DNA of 64,000 nucleotides from Palsa-506 sp963836355 (GCA_963836355.1 CAWIJO010000007.1:124001-188000), one strand, 5' to 3'; positions 24,604 through 32,961 are shown, numbered from the stretch's first letter. A program made the numbers and translations. Notes: generated from the letters alone by a model not told the origin.

Positions 24604-25974
24604 TCACGGCCGACGTGCCGCCAATGCGGCGATTCGGGCTTGCCTGCGTGCGCTCCGCAGATAGGCCGCCGGCCCGGTCAGCATCCACCAGCGCTGCCGC
24701 AGCCTGAGCCCGGCCGAAAGGTCCGGCGGCGCCGCGCTGCGGTCCGGCGGCGCCGCGCTGCGACTGGTCTTTGCGCCCCGCAAATAGCCCACGGCGGACG
24801 GCAGCAGCCGCACCAGCGCGCGGAGCGCGCTGGGCCGCTGCCTCAGCACGGCCGCGTAGTAAGCGGTCAGGCCAACGCCGTACCCCTTCAGCTGATAGCT
24901 GAGACTGTCCAGGTCGCTGCGGTGGTGGTGGCGCATCAGCGCCGCTGGCTCGTAAGCGATGCGGTATCCGGCCAGCAGCACCAGCGTCAGCGCGAGCGTG
25001 TCTTCCCCGGCGAGGGCGGGCGTGCCCGCTCCGAGAGCAACGTCGAAGCCGCCGATGCGCGCGATTGCATCCCGCCGGAAGGCCATGTTGGCGCCAACGC
25101 CGAACGGCGGCCGCGGGTAGAGCGGGCTCTGCGGTCCGTGGCGGGAGAAGACGGCTGGCGTGAAGCCGCGGCCCGTCCGGTGCCCGCCAAGCCGCTCGAA
25201 CATCTCCTGAGCCTCGGTGTCCAGCCGGGCGGGAACGACCATCCCGGAGACGCATCCGATGTCGTCACCCTGGGCGAACCCGCAGGCGAGGCCAGCCAGC
25301 CAGTGGTCGTCAGGTTCCTCATCATCGTCGAGGAAGGCGATGATCTCGCCGGATGCGGCCGCTGTCCCGGCATTACGGGCCCACGACAACCCAGGCAGCG
25401 GTTCCTTCACGTAGCGCACGGTCGCCCCGCCTTCCGCGGCGCCGACGAGAATCCGGACGGCGTCGCTGGCCGGAGCGTTGTCCACCACGACGACTTCGAA
25501 CCGGGGATACTCCTGGTGGCTGAGGGAGCGCAGGCAGTTCTTGAGTCGGTCCGGCCGGTCACGGGTGCAGATGACGATGCTGATGAACGGAGCCGCCGCA
25601 AGCGCCGCCAGCCGGCGGCGCAGGAATGGCCACGCTGCCGGGTCGGCTGCTAGCCCGTCACCTTTGAGCGAACTGGGCCGGGGCAGCCCTGCAGCGGCGA
25701 AGCGCGCCGCAACTGAGGCGGAGAAATCCGGCCAGAGCAGCTCACCCAGTTGATCGGGGGTCAGCCCATCCTCGGCCACGTCAATGACGCAGGTGCCGAT
25801 CGGTTCGGTATGCAGCCGCCCGAGTACCCACGCCCGCCGCTGCTGTGCGTCATAGCTCACGCTTGGCAGCGGCGCGGTCAGCTCTATGTCCATCATCCGG
25901 GCCGGGGAGAAACTCCGGCCGGCACCCGTTAGTGATCCGGTGTCCGGCTGCGGTACTTGCGCCGACACGGTCAT
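24604..25974 (-). CDS. Family 2 glycosyltransferase with N-terminal extension
   Basis: A 456-residue protein. Residues 1-125 form an extra domain (VSYDAQQRRAWVLGRLHTEP, QLGELLWPDF) seen in some actinobacterial GT2 enzymes. The catalytic domain starts FISIVICTRDRPDRLKNCLRS and has VVVDNAP, AFLDDDEEPDDHWL (the metal site) and a late GEDT acidic pair. Near the C-terminus an eight-residue unit RSAAPPD is duplicated by a 21-base DNA repeat (about 24724-24765). The ATG overlaps the stop of the pyruvyltransferase-like gene. It follows that gene at the head of the minus-strand exopolysaccharide series. Confidence 0.85.
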   Translation of the reverse strand: MTVSAQVPQPDTGSLTGAGRSFSPARMMDIELTAPLPSVSYDAQQRRAWVLGRLHTEPIGTCVIDVAEDGLTPDQLGELLWPDFSASVAARFAAAGLPRPSSLKGDGLAADPAAWPFLRRRLAALAAAPFISIVICTRDRPDRLKNCLRSLSHQEYPRFEVVVVDNAPASDAVRILVGAAEGGATVRYVKEPLPGLSWARNAGTAAASGEIIAFLDDDEEPDDHWLAGLACGFAQGDDIGCVSGMVVPARLDTEAQEMFERLGGHRTGRGFTPAVFSRHGPQSPLYPRPPFGVGANMAFRRDAIARIGGFDVALGAGTPALAGEDTLALTLVLLAGYRIAYEPAALMRHHHRSDLDSLSYQLKGYGVGLTAYYAAVLRQRPSALRALVRLLPSAVGYLRGAKTSRSAAPPDRSAAPPDLSAGLRLRQRWWMLTGPAAYLRSARRQARIAALAARRP

Positions 25975-27260
25975 GCGATCAGGCCTGGGCTCTCGGCCGC
26001 AACCATGGCTGGGTTCTCGACCTCAGCCCGGAACTGTGCGTACGCCTCCCGGCCAGCGTCGCGCAGGCGTGTGGCCGTGTTCCTCGCGGCAGCGCGGGCT
26101 GCCGGAGGCAAGTCCCACGCCTGCCGGATCGCGCTGCTCAGGCTGACGGCGCAATCCGCCGCGTCGAGCGAGACCATGAGGCAGGCACCAGGGAATAGGG
26201 CCCGGAGTCCGTCGAACTTGGCGTGGTAATAAGACGACTTGGCCAGGCACACGACGGGCACGCCTTGCGCGAGGCCGAAAACCGCTGCATGGTAGCTGCC
26301 AGTTACGATGGCGTGGCAGCTGGCGGTAGCCGAGACCAGGGCTTCCGGGGACGCGATGTCATTCAGCACGATGTCAGTGCGATTGGGTGTCCGCCCATGC
26401 GGCAACGCAAGCAGGGCGCGGATATCAGCATCTGCTGCGTACCGGGAGACCGGCAAGGCGACGACGGGCGCATCGAGTGCGGCGGCTACTGCCAGCACCA
26501 GGTCGCTAACAGCAGCTGCCGCGGCGGAGTCGACACCCGCGTAACCGGCAACCCGCACGTTCACACCGAGTGCCTTGCCCTCGGCCGCGGCGGTATCGCC
26601 GATCAGTTCGAGAGCATCGTCCCCGGTGACCGTCATGACGCCCGGCGGGACCCCGAGGGAGAGCGCCAGTCCCGGGCCGGTCCGGCCTTCCCGCAAGCCG
26701 AGGACAGTCAGCTTCGGCAGCACAGCCCCGGCCTGCGCCCGCAGCGGGCGATGGCGTACCGGCCCGATGCCCTGCCCGAACATGGCGGTTGGCTTGCCGA
26801 GCCGCTGCGCCAAAGACAGCAGGCTTAGCACCCCAGCCGCATGCCACCACCACGTATCAGTCACATAGCCGCCGCCACCGGCCACCACTAGATCAGCCGC
26901 CTGCACTGCCTGGATCGGCGTACGGGGCTGGCGACGCTGGACCTGCCTATAGCCAAGACGACGCCTGGCCTGCCGGTAGCCAAGACGACCCCAGCAGTAG
27001 GGTGCTGCCATCTTCCATAGTTGCTCGAAGACCAGTCTGGGTTTCCGAGGCAGCAGGCGGAAGAACGGCAGATCGGCAAAGGTGCGGCCAACGGCAAGAG
27101 TGCCGGGACAATAGGAAGCCAGACGTCCTGGCGCATGCGTGATAACCATGATTTCCGCCGTCGGCCACTGCCGCTGCAACCGCGCTACGCACGATTGCAG
27201 CATTGCCACGTCGCCGATATTAAGCAGGTCATACCCGGACTGATCCACGAGAATACGCAC
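25971..27260 (-). CDS. Polysaccharide pyruvyl transferase family protein
   Basis: A 429-residue protein of the CsaB/WcaK-like pyruvyltransferase family (PF04230). It begins VRILVDQSGYDLLNIGDVAM, with the N-terminal 'NxGD' motif, and later has VAGGGGYVTDTWWWHAAG, FGQGIGPV and the C-terminal ITGSYHAAVFGLAQGVPVVC, the family's His-containing signature. It would ketal-link pyruvate from phosphoenolpyruvate to a sugar of the polysaccharide, adding negative charge. The GTG at 27260 is chosen because GGGGGA lies upstream at good spacing; a longer frame to 27515 adds residues with no family character. First gene of the minus-strand exopolysaccharide operon. Confidence 0.82.
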   Translation of the reverse strand: MRILVDQSGYDLLNIGDVAMLQSCVARLQRQWPTAEIMVITHAPGRLASYCPGTLAVGRTFADLPFFRLLPRKPRLVFEQLWKMAAPYCWGRLGYRQARRRLGYRQVQRRQPRTPIQAVQAADLVVAGGGGYVTDTWWWHAAGVLSLLSLAQRLGKPTAMFGQGIGPVRHRPLRAQAGAVLPKLTVLGLREGRTGPGLALSLGVPPGVMTVTGDDALELIGDTAAAEGKALGVNVRVAGYAGVDSAAAAAVSDLVLAVAAALDAPVVALPVSRYAADADIRALLALPHGRTPNRTDIVLNDIASPEALVSATASCHAIVTGSYHAAVFGLAQGVPVVCLAKSSYYHAKFDGLRALFPGACLMVSLDAADCAVSLSSAIRQAWDLPPAARAAARNTATRLRDAGREAYAQFRAEVENPAMVAAESPGLIA

Positions 27261-27871
27261 CGCTCGCTTTCCCCCTTTCGCGGCACTTCCGGCACGCCGC
27301 CCATCATCCGGCCTTGCTCTCTCGGTGGCCTGGCAGTCCCCTCGCCGCAGCGCCGCATAGGCCCGTGCGCACTCGTTCGACACATAAGGCCTGATAGGGA
27401 GCATATAGACTACAGTAGGTACATGCCACGCGAACGTCTTACGTGTGGCTAGTGCCGCGCGCTCAGGACACGTTGCGCAGCCTGTCTCCTGCCCGCGAAG
27501 GCGCCATCGCGTCACGCGGTGTGATGCGGCGGTTACAGTGCCGCCGGACGGCGCCGTTACAGCGCCGCCGGACCGCGGAGGGCCGTGGCGCGATTGCCGC
27601 GATTGCGCTGTACCACCGCCAAGTTCTGGGTACGGTGATTACTAGTTTGGGTGGATTTACCGGACGATGACGTCCCTGCGTCGGGGTGGACCAACAGGGC
27701 TGGGCGGGAGTCTGAGTCAGACGGCCGATGGACAGTCCCTTAGCTAACTGCGCTTGCCGCCGGAAGCGGCCAGGCCGCGGGAACCACCTACGTCAACGAT
27801 CATCGGCGACCTCGCCGTCACCGTGAAGGAGCTTTGGCTTGACGCCTACCGCTCGGGGGGGAAGCCACCGG
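27261..27871. other. 611-base divergent intergenic region
   Basis: This is the longest gap in the window, lying between the divergent pyruvyltransferase-like gene and the second GH26-like gene. An AT-richer patch at about 27370-27430 (TATAGACTACAGTAGGTACATG) is the best place for promoters. At 27530-27575 the unit GTTACAG(T/C)GCCGCCGGA occurs twice. From about 27617 to 27778 several hairpins and a conserved-looking AGCTAAC segment suggest a structured leader, annotated separately. No open frame here looks coding. Confidence 0.5.
27617..27778 (+). promoter_or_regulatory. Candidate structured 5' leader, possibly ydaO-like (c-di-AMP) riboswitch
   Basis: Two perfect hairpins are seen: GGACG-ATGA-CGTCC (27662-27675) and GTCTG-AGT-CAGAC (27710-27722). 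They are followed by CCCTTAGCTAACTGCGCTTG (27737-27756), which resembles the conserved 3' part of ydaO/c-di-AMP riboswitches (CCGUCAGCUAACCUCGUAGG as I remember it). Next come two mutually exclusive stems that share one strand: GCCGC/GCGGC (27756-27770) and GCGGCC/GGCCGC (27766-27778), as expected of a switching platform. The gene downstream is a secreted hydrolase, a common target class of this riboswitch in actinobacteria. The closing P1 stem is weak here, so the class assignment is tentative. Confidence 0.35.
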
Positions 27872-28822
27872 ATGAAGACATGGGCCAGCGGACATGTCGG
27901 TTCCGTGACCCGGTTCGCCGTGGTCATCAGCGCGGTGCTCGTGGTCTTCGCGGTCAAGCTTTCTAACTCGCATTCGGGCGCGCCGCGGCCACCTGCGCCA
28001 GCCACCGCAAGCCAGCCGGTGCGTTACCTCGGCGTGTTCGAGCCAGACGCGCCCAGCTCATACGCCGGCGTGAATCAGTTCGCGCAGGCCGTCGGCAGGC
28101 GACCGAATCTTGTGCTCTACTACCGCGGCTGGGGACAAAAATTCGACAAGGCATTTGCCGATGCAGCGGTCAGCCATGGTGCTACCACGCTCGTTCAGAT
28201 GGATCCCACTCACATTTCGCTAGCCAAGATAGCGGCCGGGAAGTACGACGCCTACCTCACCTCATTTGCTGATGAGGTAGCCGCTTTCGGGCACCCAGTG
28301 ATCATCGGCTTTGCCCATGAGATGAATGGGTACTGGTACTCGTGGGGCTATGGCCACTCACGCCCTGCAGTATTCATCGCGGCATGGCGGCATATCGTAA
28401 CTCTCTTTCGCCACCAAGGCGCACGCAGCGTCAAGTGGCTGTGGGATGTGAATTCTAGTAGCCGCAAGACCGGGCCCGTCCGCGACTGGTGGCCCGGCTC
28501 GCGGTACGTTACGTGGGTCGGCATCAACGGCTACTACTACCTGCCTGGCGAGAACTTTGCTAACGTCTTCCGGCCTGTTCTCGCCGATATCCGCCGTTTC
28601 ACTCAGGATCCGGTCCTGATCGCTGAGACCGCGGTAGGCCCGCTGGCTGGGCAGTCGCGAGGAATTAAGGATCTTCTCGCCGGGGTCCGGGCGGGACACT
28701 TCCTCGGGCTCGTCTGGTTCGACAGGCGCAGCCACGGCAGTATCTACCAGCAGAACTGGCGGCTGGAAGACAACCCGGTCGCGCTGGCGGCGTTCCGCAA
28801 TGCGCTGCGAGGGGACAAGTGA
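27872..28822 (+). CDS. Secreted or membrane-anchored GH26-like glycoside hydrolase (paralogue)
   Basis: A 316-residue protein closely related to the product at 17439-18386. An N-terminal hydrophobic segment (about residues 14-30, TRFAVVISAVLVVFAVKL) acts as signal or anchor. The GH26 acid/base Glu150 is in FAHEMN followed by GYWYSWG, and nucleophile Glu252 is in LIAETAVG. The ATG at 27872 is preceded by GGGGGGAAG at suitable spacing. Unlike its paralogue it stands alone behind a long leader region, so it is probably regulated separately. The base composition of its central part is lower in GC than neighbouring genes. A role in trimming the exopolysaccharide is inferred. Confidence 0.8.
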   Translation: MKTWASGHVGSVTRFAVVISAVLVVFAVKLSNSHSGAPRPPAPATASQPVRYLGVFEPDAPSSYAGVNQFAQAVGRRPNLVLYYRGWGQKFDKAFADAAVSHGATTLVQMDPTHISLAKIAAGKYDAYLTSFADEVAAFGHPVIIGFAHEMNGYWYSWGYGHSRPAVFIAAWRHIVTLFRHQGARSVKWLWDVNSSSRKTGPVRDWWPGSRYVTWVGINGYYYLPGENFANVFRPVLADIRRFTQDPVLIAETAVGPLAGQSRGIKDLLAGVRAGHFLGLVWFDRRSHGSIYQQNWRLEDNPVALAAFRNALRGDK

Positions 28823-28963
28823 TCGAAGGCCGTTGCTGGAGTTCTTTCACGCCACGGGAGCCACACGAGTCACCGTGCTGCCCCGACAAAATCACGCGCT
28901 AACGGACTGCCCGTCAGGTCCCGCGGCGAACATGGCCGCGTCGTTCCTTCCCGCAGGCTCGCG

Positions 28964-29404
28964 TCAGCCGATCTGCTCGGCCAGGGCGACGATGATGCCC
29001 GCGGGGCCGCGGAGGTAGCAGAGCCGGAAGATGCTCTCGTACTGCGCCACCTCGCCGAGGAGTTCGGCGCCGTGAGCGCTCAGGCGGGCGACGGTGTCGT
29101 CGATGTCGTCGACGGCGAACATGACCCGATGCAGGCCCAGCGTGTTCGGTGACGGGTTCTCCGGCTCGGCGCCGACCGCCGCAGGGGTGTGGTACTTCGT
29201 CAGCTCCAGCTTGCTGTGGCCGTCCGGGGTCCGCATCATCGCGATGTCGCTCCGGACGCCGTCGAGTCCGACGGTGCGGTCCGCCCAGAGGCCTTCGACC
29301 TGCCCCTTGCCTTCCAGCTCCATGCCGAGCTCGGTGAAGAACGCGACGGCGGCATCCAGGTCCTCGACGACGATGGCGACGTTGTCCATCCGCTGAATGG
29401 TCAT
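28964..29404 (-). CDS. VOC-family (glyoxalase/bleomycin-resistance fold) protein
   Basis: A 146-residue protein with two beta-alpha-beta-beta-beta modules: IQRMDNVAIVVEDLDAAVAF at the N-terminus and LHRVMFAVDDIDDTVARLSA at about residues 91-110. VOC proteins are metal-binding lyases, dioxygenases or resistance proteins; the substrate is unknown. The start is uncertain: ATG 29404 (MTIQRMDN) fits the family's usual beginning, while ATG 29416 adds four residues; neither has a good ribosome-binding site. The gene stands alone between the GH26-like gene and a membrane protein gene. Confidence 0.8.
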   Translation of the reverse strand: MTIQRMDNVAIVVEDLDAAVAFFTELGMELEGKGQVEGLWADRTVGLDGVRSDIAMMRTPDGHSKLELTKYHTPAAVGAEPENPSPNTLGLHRVMFAVDDIDDTVARLSAHGAELLGEVAQYESIFRLCYLRGPAGIIVALAEQIG

Positions 29405-29451
29405 GTCTCCGAGCATAAACAGCGGCGAGCCGCCGGTCGTGCCGAAGAAGG

Positions 29452-30456
29452 CTACCGGCTAGCAGAGCCGGTCGGGCTCGGCGAGGCCGGTGCCGGCGCG
29501 GGTGACGATTGCGAGGGCGACGGTGACGGCGATCCTGTGGATGACGGACTAGGCGTGGGCGTGGGCGACGTGGACGTCGGCGTCGGCGCCGGCGTTGTGG
29601 TCGGCCGGCGTGACGGAGACGGGGTGACATCCGAGGGCGTTGGCCCGGGGGCCGGCCTGCTGCGCTGCGCCCCGGTCGCGTCGCCGATGGTCGTCCCGGT
29701 GGTGTGCCGGCCCCAGATCAGCGCGTCGAGCGGCTTGCCCGCCGCTACCTCGATGGCAGTTATGCCGACTATGGCGAATACGAATACGCCGATGGCTGTG
29801 CCCACGACCGCTAGCCAGCGGCGCTTGCCGCTGCCCCGGCCAGCGCGGTCCTTGCTCGCCGCCCCGTCACCCGCACCCGGCGAGTTCTCCCAGCTCGCAC
29901 CCCCGTCACCCGCACCCGGCGAGTCAGCCTGCCTGCCGGTTTCCGCTGGCGGCTGGCCCCAGCCTCCGCTGGCCCCGCCGCTGACCGCGGGGAACTCATC
30001 GGTCACCGGTGAATCAGGCGACCATGGCCAGCCGCTCAGCTGGCCGGTGGCAACTCCGTGGTACACCGCCCGACCAGTGACGGTCCCGGCCTGATCCCCG
30101 GCAGACTCGTGCTGATCTCCGTCGATCCTGGCCTGCTGCCCGTCGGGCTGGGCCTGGTCGCCGAGTGCCCGGGCATGCGCGCTGGCCCGCCTTCGGTGCC
30201 CGGCCATACCGTTGTGGTTCGCCAGCGGCGCGATGACCGGCGCGATGACGATGGCCGCTGAACGCAGCCGTTCCTGGCTGCGGCCGAGGTAGTGCTTGTA
30301 AACGGCGCCGCCGGCCGTACTCGCGACGCTCATCACCGCGACGCCGATCATGGTCCCGGCAATGCCCGTGTAGGAGGCGGCGACCGCACCAGTCACGGCG
30401 GCGAGCATGCTGGCTATGACCTGGGTGGCGCTCAGCTCTATCCGGCGCCTACTCAT
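29452..30456 (-). CDS. Membrane protein with long Ser/Pro/Thr-rich tail
   Basis: A 334-residue protein of unknown function. Hydrophobic segments lie at about residues 10-50 (ASMLAAVTGAVAASYTGIAG, then MIGVAVMSVAST) and about 216-242 (WLAVVGTAIGVFVFAIVGI). The middle has a duplicated SPGAGDG(A/G)AS unit. The last 75 residues are a Pro/Ser/Thr-rich string, likely extracellular and disordered or glycosylated. The ATG at 30456 has a near-perfect GGAGGAG upstream. No enzymatic motif is visible. The plan resembles small actinobacterial envelope proteins. Confidence 0.7.
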   Translation of the reverse strand: MSRRRIELSATQVIASMLAAVTGAVAASYTGIAGTMIGVAVMSVASTAGGAVYKHYLGRSQERLRSAAIVIAPVIAPLANHNGMAGHRRRASAHARALGDQAQPDGQQARIDGDQHESAGDQAGTVTGRAVYHGVATGQLSGWPWSPDSPVTDEFPAVSGGASGGWGQPPAETGRQADSPGAGDGGASWENSPGAGDGAASKDRAGRGSGKRRWLAVVGTAIGVFVFAIVGITAIEVAAGKPLDALIWGRHTTGTTIGDATGAQRSRPAPGPTPSDVTPSPSRRPTTTPAPTPTSTSPTPTPSPSSTGSPSPSPSQSSPAPAPASPSPTGSASR

Positions 30457-30655
30457 CCTTTCTCCTCCCGTCGACACGGCTATCCGCGGCGACTGTGATC
30501 TTGACCCGGGCCAAGAGGCAGCCCAGCGACCGTCCTGGGGCTTAAGGCAGCCCAGCAACCGAGCCTACGTGCCCCGCAGACCGACCTGCTCGACAGCGAA
30601 GGCTGCGCAACTGCCACGCGGTACGCCGTTCTGCAACGGCACTTAGGATCGCGAC

Positions 30656-31059
30656 ATGCGTCCGGTAGAGGGTCTTCGCGGTACGGCCATGGTGACCAAA
30701 GGCATCGTGCACGGCTACTTCACCGACGCCGCGGACCGGGAGACGATGACGCGGGCAATCCGCATCCTTGCTGATATCGCCGCTCAGCCTGCGCTGACCG
30801 CACACCGGCGGGCGGATCTGCGCGTGCCCGCATCCGACAGTGATGCCGACATCTGGGAATTCATCAAGCGCGAATGCCAGACGCTGTACCACCCGACCAG
30901 CACGTGCGCCATCGGGTCGACCCGCAGCTACGGGTGCTCGGCCTGGAGGGGCTGCGGGTGGTGGACGCCTCCGTCATGCCGGCGGTAGTAAGGGGCAACA
31001 CCAACGCGCCGACCATCATGATCGCGGAAAGAGCGGCAGACCTCATCCGCTCGGGCTGA
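30656..31059 (+). pseudogene. Remnant of a GMC-family oxidoreductase (C-terminal domain only, frameshifted)
   Basis: Frame one (30656 onward) reads KGIVHGYFTDAADRETMTRA, ILADIAAQPALTAHR and FIKRECQTLYHPTSTCAIG, all typical of the GMC oxidoreductase C-terminal domain. It then loses register, and the sequence resumes in another frame as VDPQLRVLGLEGLRVVDASV, MPAVVRGNTNAPTIMIAE and RAADLIRSG, the domain's conserved end. The FAD-binding N-terminal half (about 350 residues) is absent. It is therefore a truncated relic with an internal shift near 30915, not a working enzyme. Confidence 0.8.
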
Positions 31060-31124
31060 GCCCGGAGCCTCTAGACGGGGTAGGGGCGTGGGGTTACGGT
31101 CCTGGTTCGGTCAGTTCCGCGGCC

Positions 31125-31358
31125 TGTCAGCCTTCGGCACCACGAGACGCCCTTACCCGGCGCTACCCGCGCCAGCCCTCGGTAACTGAGCATCTGCAGT
31201 GCCGTTGGCGGCAGTGCCGCGGGCTACCCCGTGCTCCTGCATGAGCGTCATGTAGGACGGCAGCGGGCGCCCGGCCGCAAAATCGCCAGACCTATGCGCT
31301 CGCGCAGGATTCCGGCGAGCTGGAGGTAGAGCGGCGTCTCAGGCCGCCAGTGGATCAA
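31125..31358 (-). pseudogene. Remnant of a short GntR-family regulator (two frameshifts)
   Basis: Reading the minus strand from a TTG at 31358, the three frames in turn give IHWRPETPLYLQLAGILRER, then RPLPSYMTLMQEHGVARGTA, then ALQMLSYRGLARVAPGKGVS. Joined, these follow a GntR winged helix-turn-helix domain from start to end (PLYLQ, LPSxMTLMQEHGVARGTA, ALQML, GLARVxPGKGV). Two frame changes, near 31270 and 31210, prevent one continuous product, and no effector domain follows. It probably derives from a small GntR protein of about 78 residues. Confidence 0.7.
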
Positions 31359-31360
31359 TG

Positions 31361-31434
31361 GTCACAGTGACTGACTGTAGGCACACACAGTTGCGCAGCT
31401 GACTGGGGCAGAGTGTGTGTGTCTATGGCAGACA
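31361..31434. promoter_or_regulatory. Two small dyads between GntR remnant and a divergent gene
   Basis: GTCAC-A-GTGAC (31361-31371) touches the start of the GntR remnant. TGTCT-ATGGC-AGACA (31420-31434) lies 50 bases further on, ahead of the plus-strand gene at 31543. Both have the odd-length, GT..AC character common in GntR operators. They may be surviving operators of the now broken regulator. Confidence 0.35.
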
Positions 31435-31542
31435 TATGAAGTCCATGATGTGCCATCGCGTACGCTCGGTAAATGCCAGAGACGGGGCCGGCCCGCGCGG
31501 GTATACCGCTACCCGGCCCCTTGACCGGACGGAGCCCGGCCC

Positions 31543-31884
31543 ATGCCAGCCCTCCCAGACCACGACGGCCCGCACCATGAGAGCGCGCGCAGGCCAGCGC
31601 CGGCGCCGGCGCAGGCCGCCGCCCTCTTAGCACTGGTAAAGCGCTTCAGCCCGGCCGGCTGGCAGGTCGAGAACCCACACGCCGAGTTCTGGCTGGCCAC
31701 CCGGCAGCGCGGGACCGAGCAGCGGATCATCGCCGCCCAGACCGTGATCGCGCTGTACGGCAAGCTGCAGCGCATCGAAGCGGACGAGGCTCCGCAGGCC
31801 TGGCCGCGCGGCACGTACCCGGACCCGGTGGCAGCGTATCTCGCCTACCTTGACGACCTTGGCCGCGTGGGGACGGGGCAGTGA
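31543..31884 (+). CDS. Small hypothetical protein
   Basis: A 113-residue protein that I do not recognise. The N-terminal 25 residues are rich in Pro, Ala and His; from about residue 28 the sequence is well balanced (LVKRFSPAGWQVENPHAEFW, RGTEQRIIAAQTVIALYGKL), like a folded alpha-helical domain. The codon pattern is coding-like. It is divergent from the GntR remnant and followed by the MocR remnant, so it may be a survivor of a decaying accessory segment. No good ribosome-binding site precedes the ATG. Confidence 0.5.
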   Translation: MPALPDHDGPHHESARRPAPAPAQAAALLALVKRFSPAGWQVENPHAEFWLATRQRGTEQRIIAAQTVIALYGKLQRIEADEAPQAWPRGTYPDPVAAYLAYLDDLGRVGTGQ

Positions 31885-31904
31885 CCGGCACAGCTAGCAG
31901 TAGC

Positions 31905-32075
31905 TCAGGACAGTAGGCCGGATCCCAGCGGCAGGCGGCCATCCGATACCGCAAGCCGAAGCTGCCGGGCCAGCCAATCGGACAGCCCGCCAGCTGGCGC
32001 ATCGGCGATGCTCAGCTGAAGGAAGTCCGACCCTGTTATGGACCCTTCATCCACACTGACTTTGGACCTGTTCAT
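31905..32075 (-). pseudogene. N-terminal fragment of a MocR/PdxR-type GntR regulator
   Basis: A 56-codon minus-strand frame from ATG 32075 reads SDFLQLSIADAPAGGLSDWL, ARQLRLAVSDGRLPLGSGLL then stop. This is the beginning of MocR-type regulators (domain start with LARQLRxAI.DGRLPxGSRLP), whose full length is about 450 residues with an aminotransferase-like domain. Everything after the first HTH helix is missing. It starts 29 bases from the divergent methyltransferase gene, the usual place for a dedicated regulator. Confidence 0.65.
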
Positions 32076-32104
32076 CAGACCATGGTGAGCTGAAAGGTAG
32101 ACCC

Positions 32105-32961
32105 ATGGGACATCCAGGGCAGGTCATGACGGCGACTGAATACGTGCACGGGTACTCGGAGTACGAGGCGCGGCGGCTGGGCGACCAGGCAGACATCCTT
32201 GCGGATCTGCTCCATGCGGACACGGCCTATCCCGCCGGAAGCCGGGTGCTTGAGGTCGGCTGCGGGGTCGGCGCGCAGACCGTGCACCTGGTCGCGGCCA
32301 GTCCGGCAGCCCGCGTCGCCGCGGTCGACATCTCGGCCGGCTCCTCGCCCACGCCCGCGCCCGGGTGGCAGCGCAGGCACCAGAGGCCAGGGTGGGATGG
32401 CATCGCGCCGACCTGTTCGACCTGCCGTTCGCCGACGCGGCGTTCGATCATCTCTTCGTCTGCTTCGTCCTTGAGCACCTGCCGGATCCGGTGCGGGCGC
32501 TGGCCGGACTTCGGCGGGTACTGCGGCCGGGCGGCACCATCACCGTGATCGAGGGCGACCACGGGTCGGCTTTCTTCCACCCCGACAGCGCGCACGCACG
32601 GGCGGCGATCGACTGCCTGGTCCGGCTGCAGGCAGCGGCCGGCGGCAACGCACTGCTCGGCCGCCAGCTGCAGCCGCTGCTGACCAGTGCCGGATATCAC
32701 GATGTCGTAGTCCGCCCGCGGACGGTCTATGCCGACCAGACCCGGCCAGCTATGGTCGGCGGCTTCACCCTTAACACGTTCACGGCCATGGTCGACCTGG
32801 TCAGGGCCGAAGCACTGGCCGCCGGGCTGGCCACGGCCGCGGACTGGGAACAGGGAATCGCCGACCTGCGCCGGACCGCCGACGGCGGCGGGACCTTCCA
32901 CTACGCGTTCTTCAAGGGCACAGCCGTTAACCCGGACAGCGGTAACCCCGACAGCCGTTAA
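32105..32961 (+). pseudogene. Class I SAM-dependent methyltransferase, single-base frameshift
   Basis: The first frame (from ATG 32105) gives SRVLEVGCGVGAQTVHLVAA (SAM-binding motif I) and VAAVDISAGS. The second frame continues with ARVGWHRADLFDLPFADAAF, FVCFVLEHLPDPVRALAGLR, then RVLRPGGTITVIEGDHGS, the post-I to III motifs of the fold, and runs to a stop at 32961. One missing base at about 32342-32346 (CTCCTCG where CTCCCTCG would restore frame) separates them. With that base the protein would be about 285 residues. It is either a true pseudogene or a sequencing error. GAAAGGTAG before ATG 32105 is a good ribosome-binding site. Confidence 0.8.
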
